Positions 6,021 to 6,096 of a stretch of 6,096 bases of DNA are shown piece by piece. The DNA is taken from assembly GCA_027365715.1 (NCBI GenBank), contig DAHXLZ010000086.1, forward strand, positions 1 through 6,096. The letters are read 5' to 3'. The translations under genes were made by a program, and so were the position numbers. The notes under the pieces are model-generated. The model was not told the origin of the DNA and did not search any database. It saw only the letters and a list, made by a program, of their open reading frames with translations. The DNA is from Methanomassiliicoccales archaeon (GTDB taxonomy: Archaea > Thermoplasmatota > Thermoplasmata > Sysuiplasmatales > Sysuiplasmataceae). Position 1 is the stretch's first letter. Every line of letters begins with the position of its first letter.

Positions 6021-6096
6021 TAATGAAGTGCAACAAGTCTGCAATGATGTGGATCGTCCTTGTTTCCCGGGCACTTCTGATTTTCATCCTGATGCG
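6016..6096 (-). CDS. Possible C-terminal end of an upstream gene or short leader peptide (unrecognised)
   Basis: One minus-strand frame is open from the right edge to a TGA at 6018-6016 (26 codons). It contains an ATG at 6087-6085 that would give a 23-residue peptide beginning M-K-I-R-S-A-R-E and ending H-I-I-A-D-L-L-H-F-I-T, rich in Ile and Leu near the stop. Its stop lies in the 5' arm of the hairpin at 5983-6020. It may be the tail of an upstream operon gene, a leader peptide, or chance. A competing minus-strand frame is also open from the edge and stops with TGA at 5974-5972, directly against the ilvB ATG. The sequence cannot separate them, and I recognise no family in either. Confidence 0.22.
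   Translation of the reverse strand, partial: RIRMKIRSARETRTIHIIADLLHFIT

Noticed and set aside
6023..6096. Plus-strand start of a possible divergent membrane protein (M-K-C-N-K followed by a hydrophobic stretch)
   Set aside because: Only 24 codons are visible, the AGGT before the ATG is too close to act as an SD, and the space left to ilvB has no evident promoter. Opposite-strand frames often look hydrophobic. It cannot be excluded without more sequence.
5972..6096. Minus-strand frame open from the right edge to TGA directly before the ilvB ATG
   Set aside because: Forty open codons are not rare by chance and the product is not recognisable. It is noted under the alternative upstream frame but not called as a gene.

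Overview
The window reads as a compact minus-strand operon for branched-chain amino acid synthesis followed by glutamate-synthase-type genes. In transcription order (right to left) it holds the acetohydroxyacid synthase catalytic subunit (ilvB, 5971 to 4265), a short ACT-domain regulatory subunit (ilvN, 4296 to 4003), ketol-acid reductoisomerase (ilvC, 3987 to 2998), a 776-residue FMN glutamate synthase-like protein (2907 to 577), and a class II glutamine amidotransferase of the archaeal GltB1 type (from 571, running off the left edge).

The organism is most likely an archaeon, perhaps a member of Thermoplasmata; that placement is a guess. The clues are glutamate synthase split into separate amidotransferase (GltB1-like) and FMN-synthase (GltB2-like) genes, Shine-Dalgarno sites of the GGTGA/GGAGG kind at most starts, frequent AGG/AGA arginine codons, and tight packing. 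The junctions are a 32-bp overlap (ilvB/ilvN), a 15-bp gap (ilvN/ilvC), a 90-bp gap (ilvC/gltB2) and a 5-bp gap (gltB2/gltB1). No rRNA, tRNA, insertion sequence, CRISPR array or convincing TATA promoter was seen.

The genes form a coherent metabolic set. IlvB/IlvN condense pyruvate with pyruvate or 2-oxobutyrate, and IlvC isomerises and reduces the product. The glutamate synthase-like pair would supply glutamate, the amino donor for the final transamination of branched-chain 2-oxo acids. That coupling is inferred from co-location.

The most unusual element is the 776-residue protein. It is an internal tandem duplication of the GltB2 FMN domain. The first copy keeps the substrate/FMN loops and the three-cysteine iron-sulfur motif. 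The second copy has lost both and looks like a built-in pseudoenzyme. The second notable element is an 8-bp perfect inverted repeat (5983-6020) whose 3' arm touches the ilvB ribosome-binding site. A short open frame rich in Ile and Leu ends inside its 5' arm, which suggests translational coupling or leader control. Smaller oddities are substitutions in the AHAS substrate channel, in the valine site of IlvN, and in the cofactor loop of IlvC.
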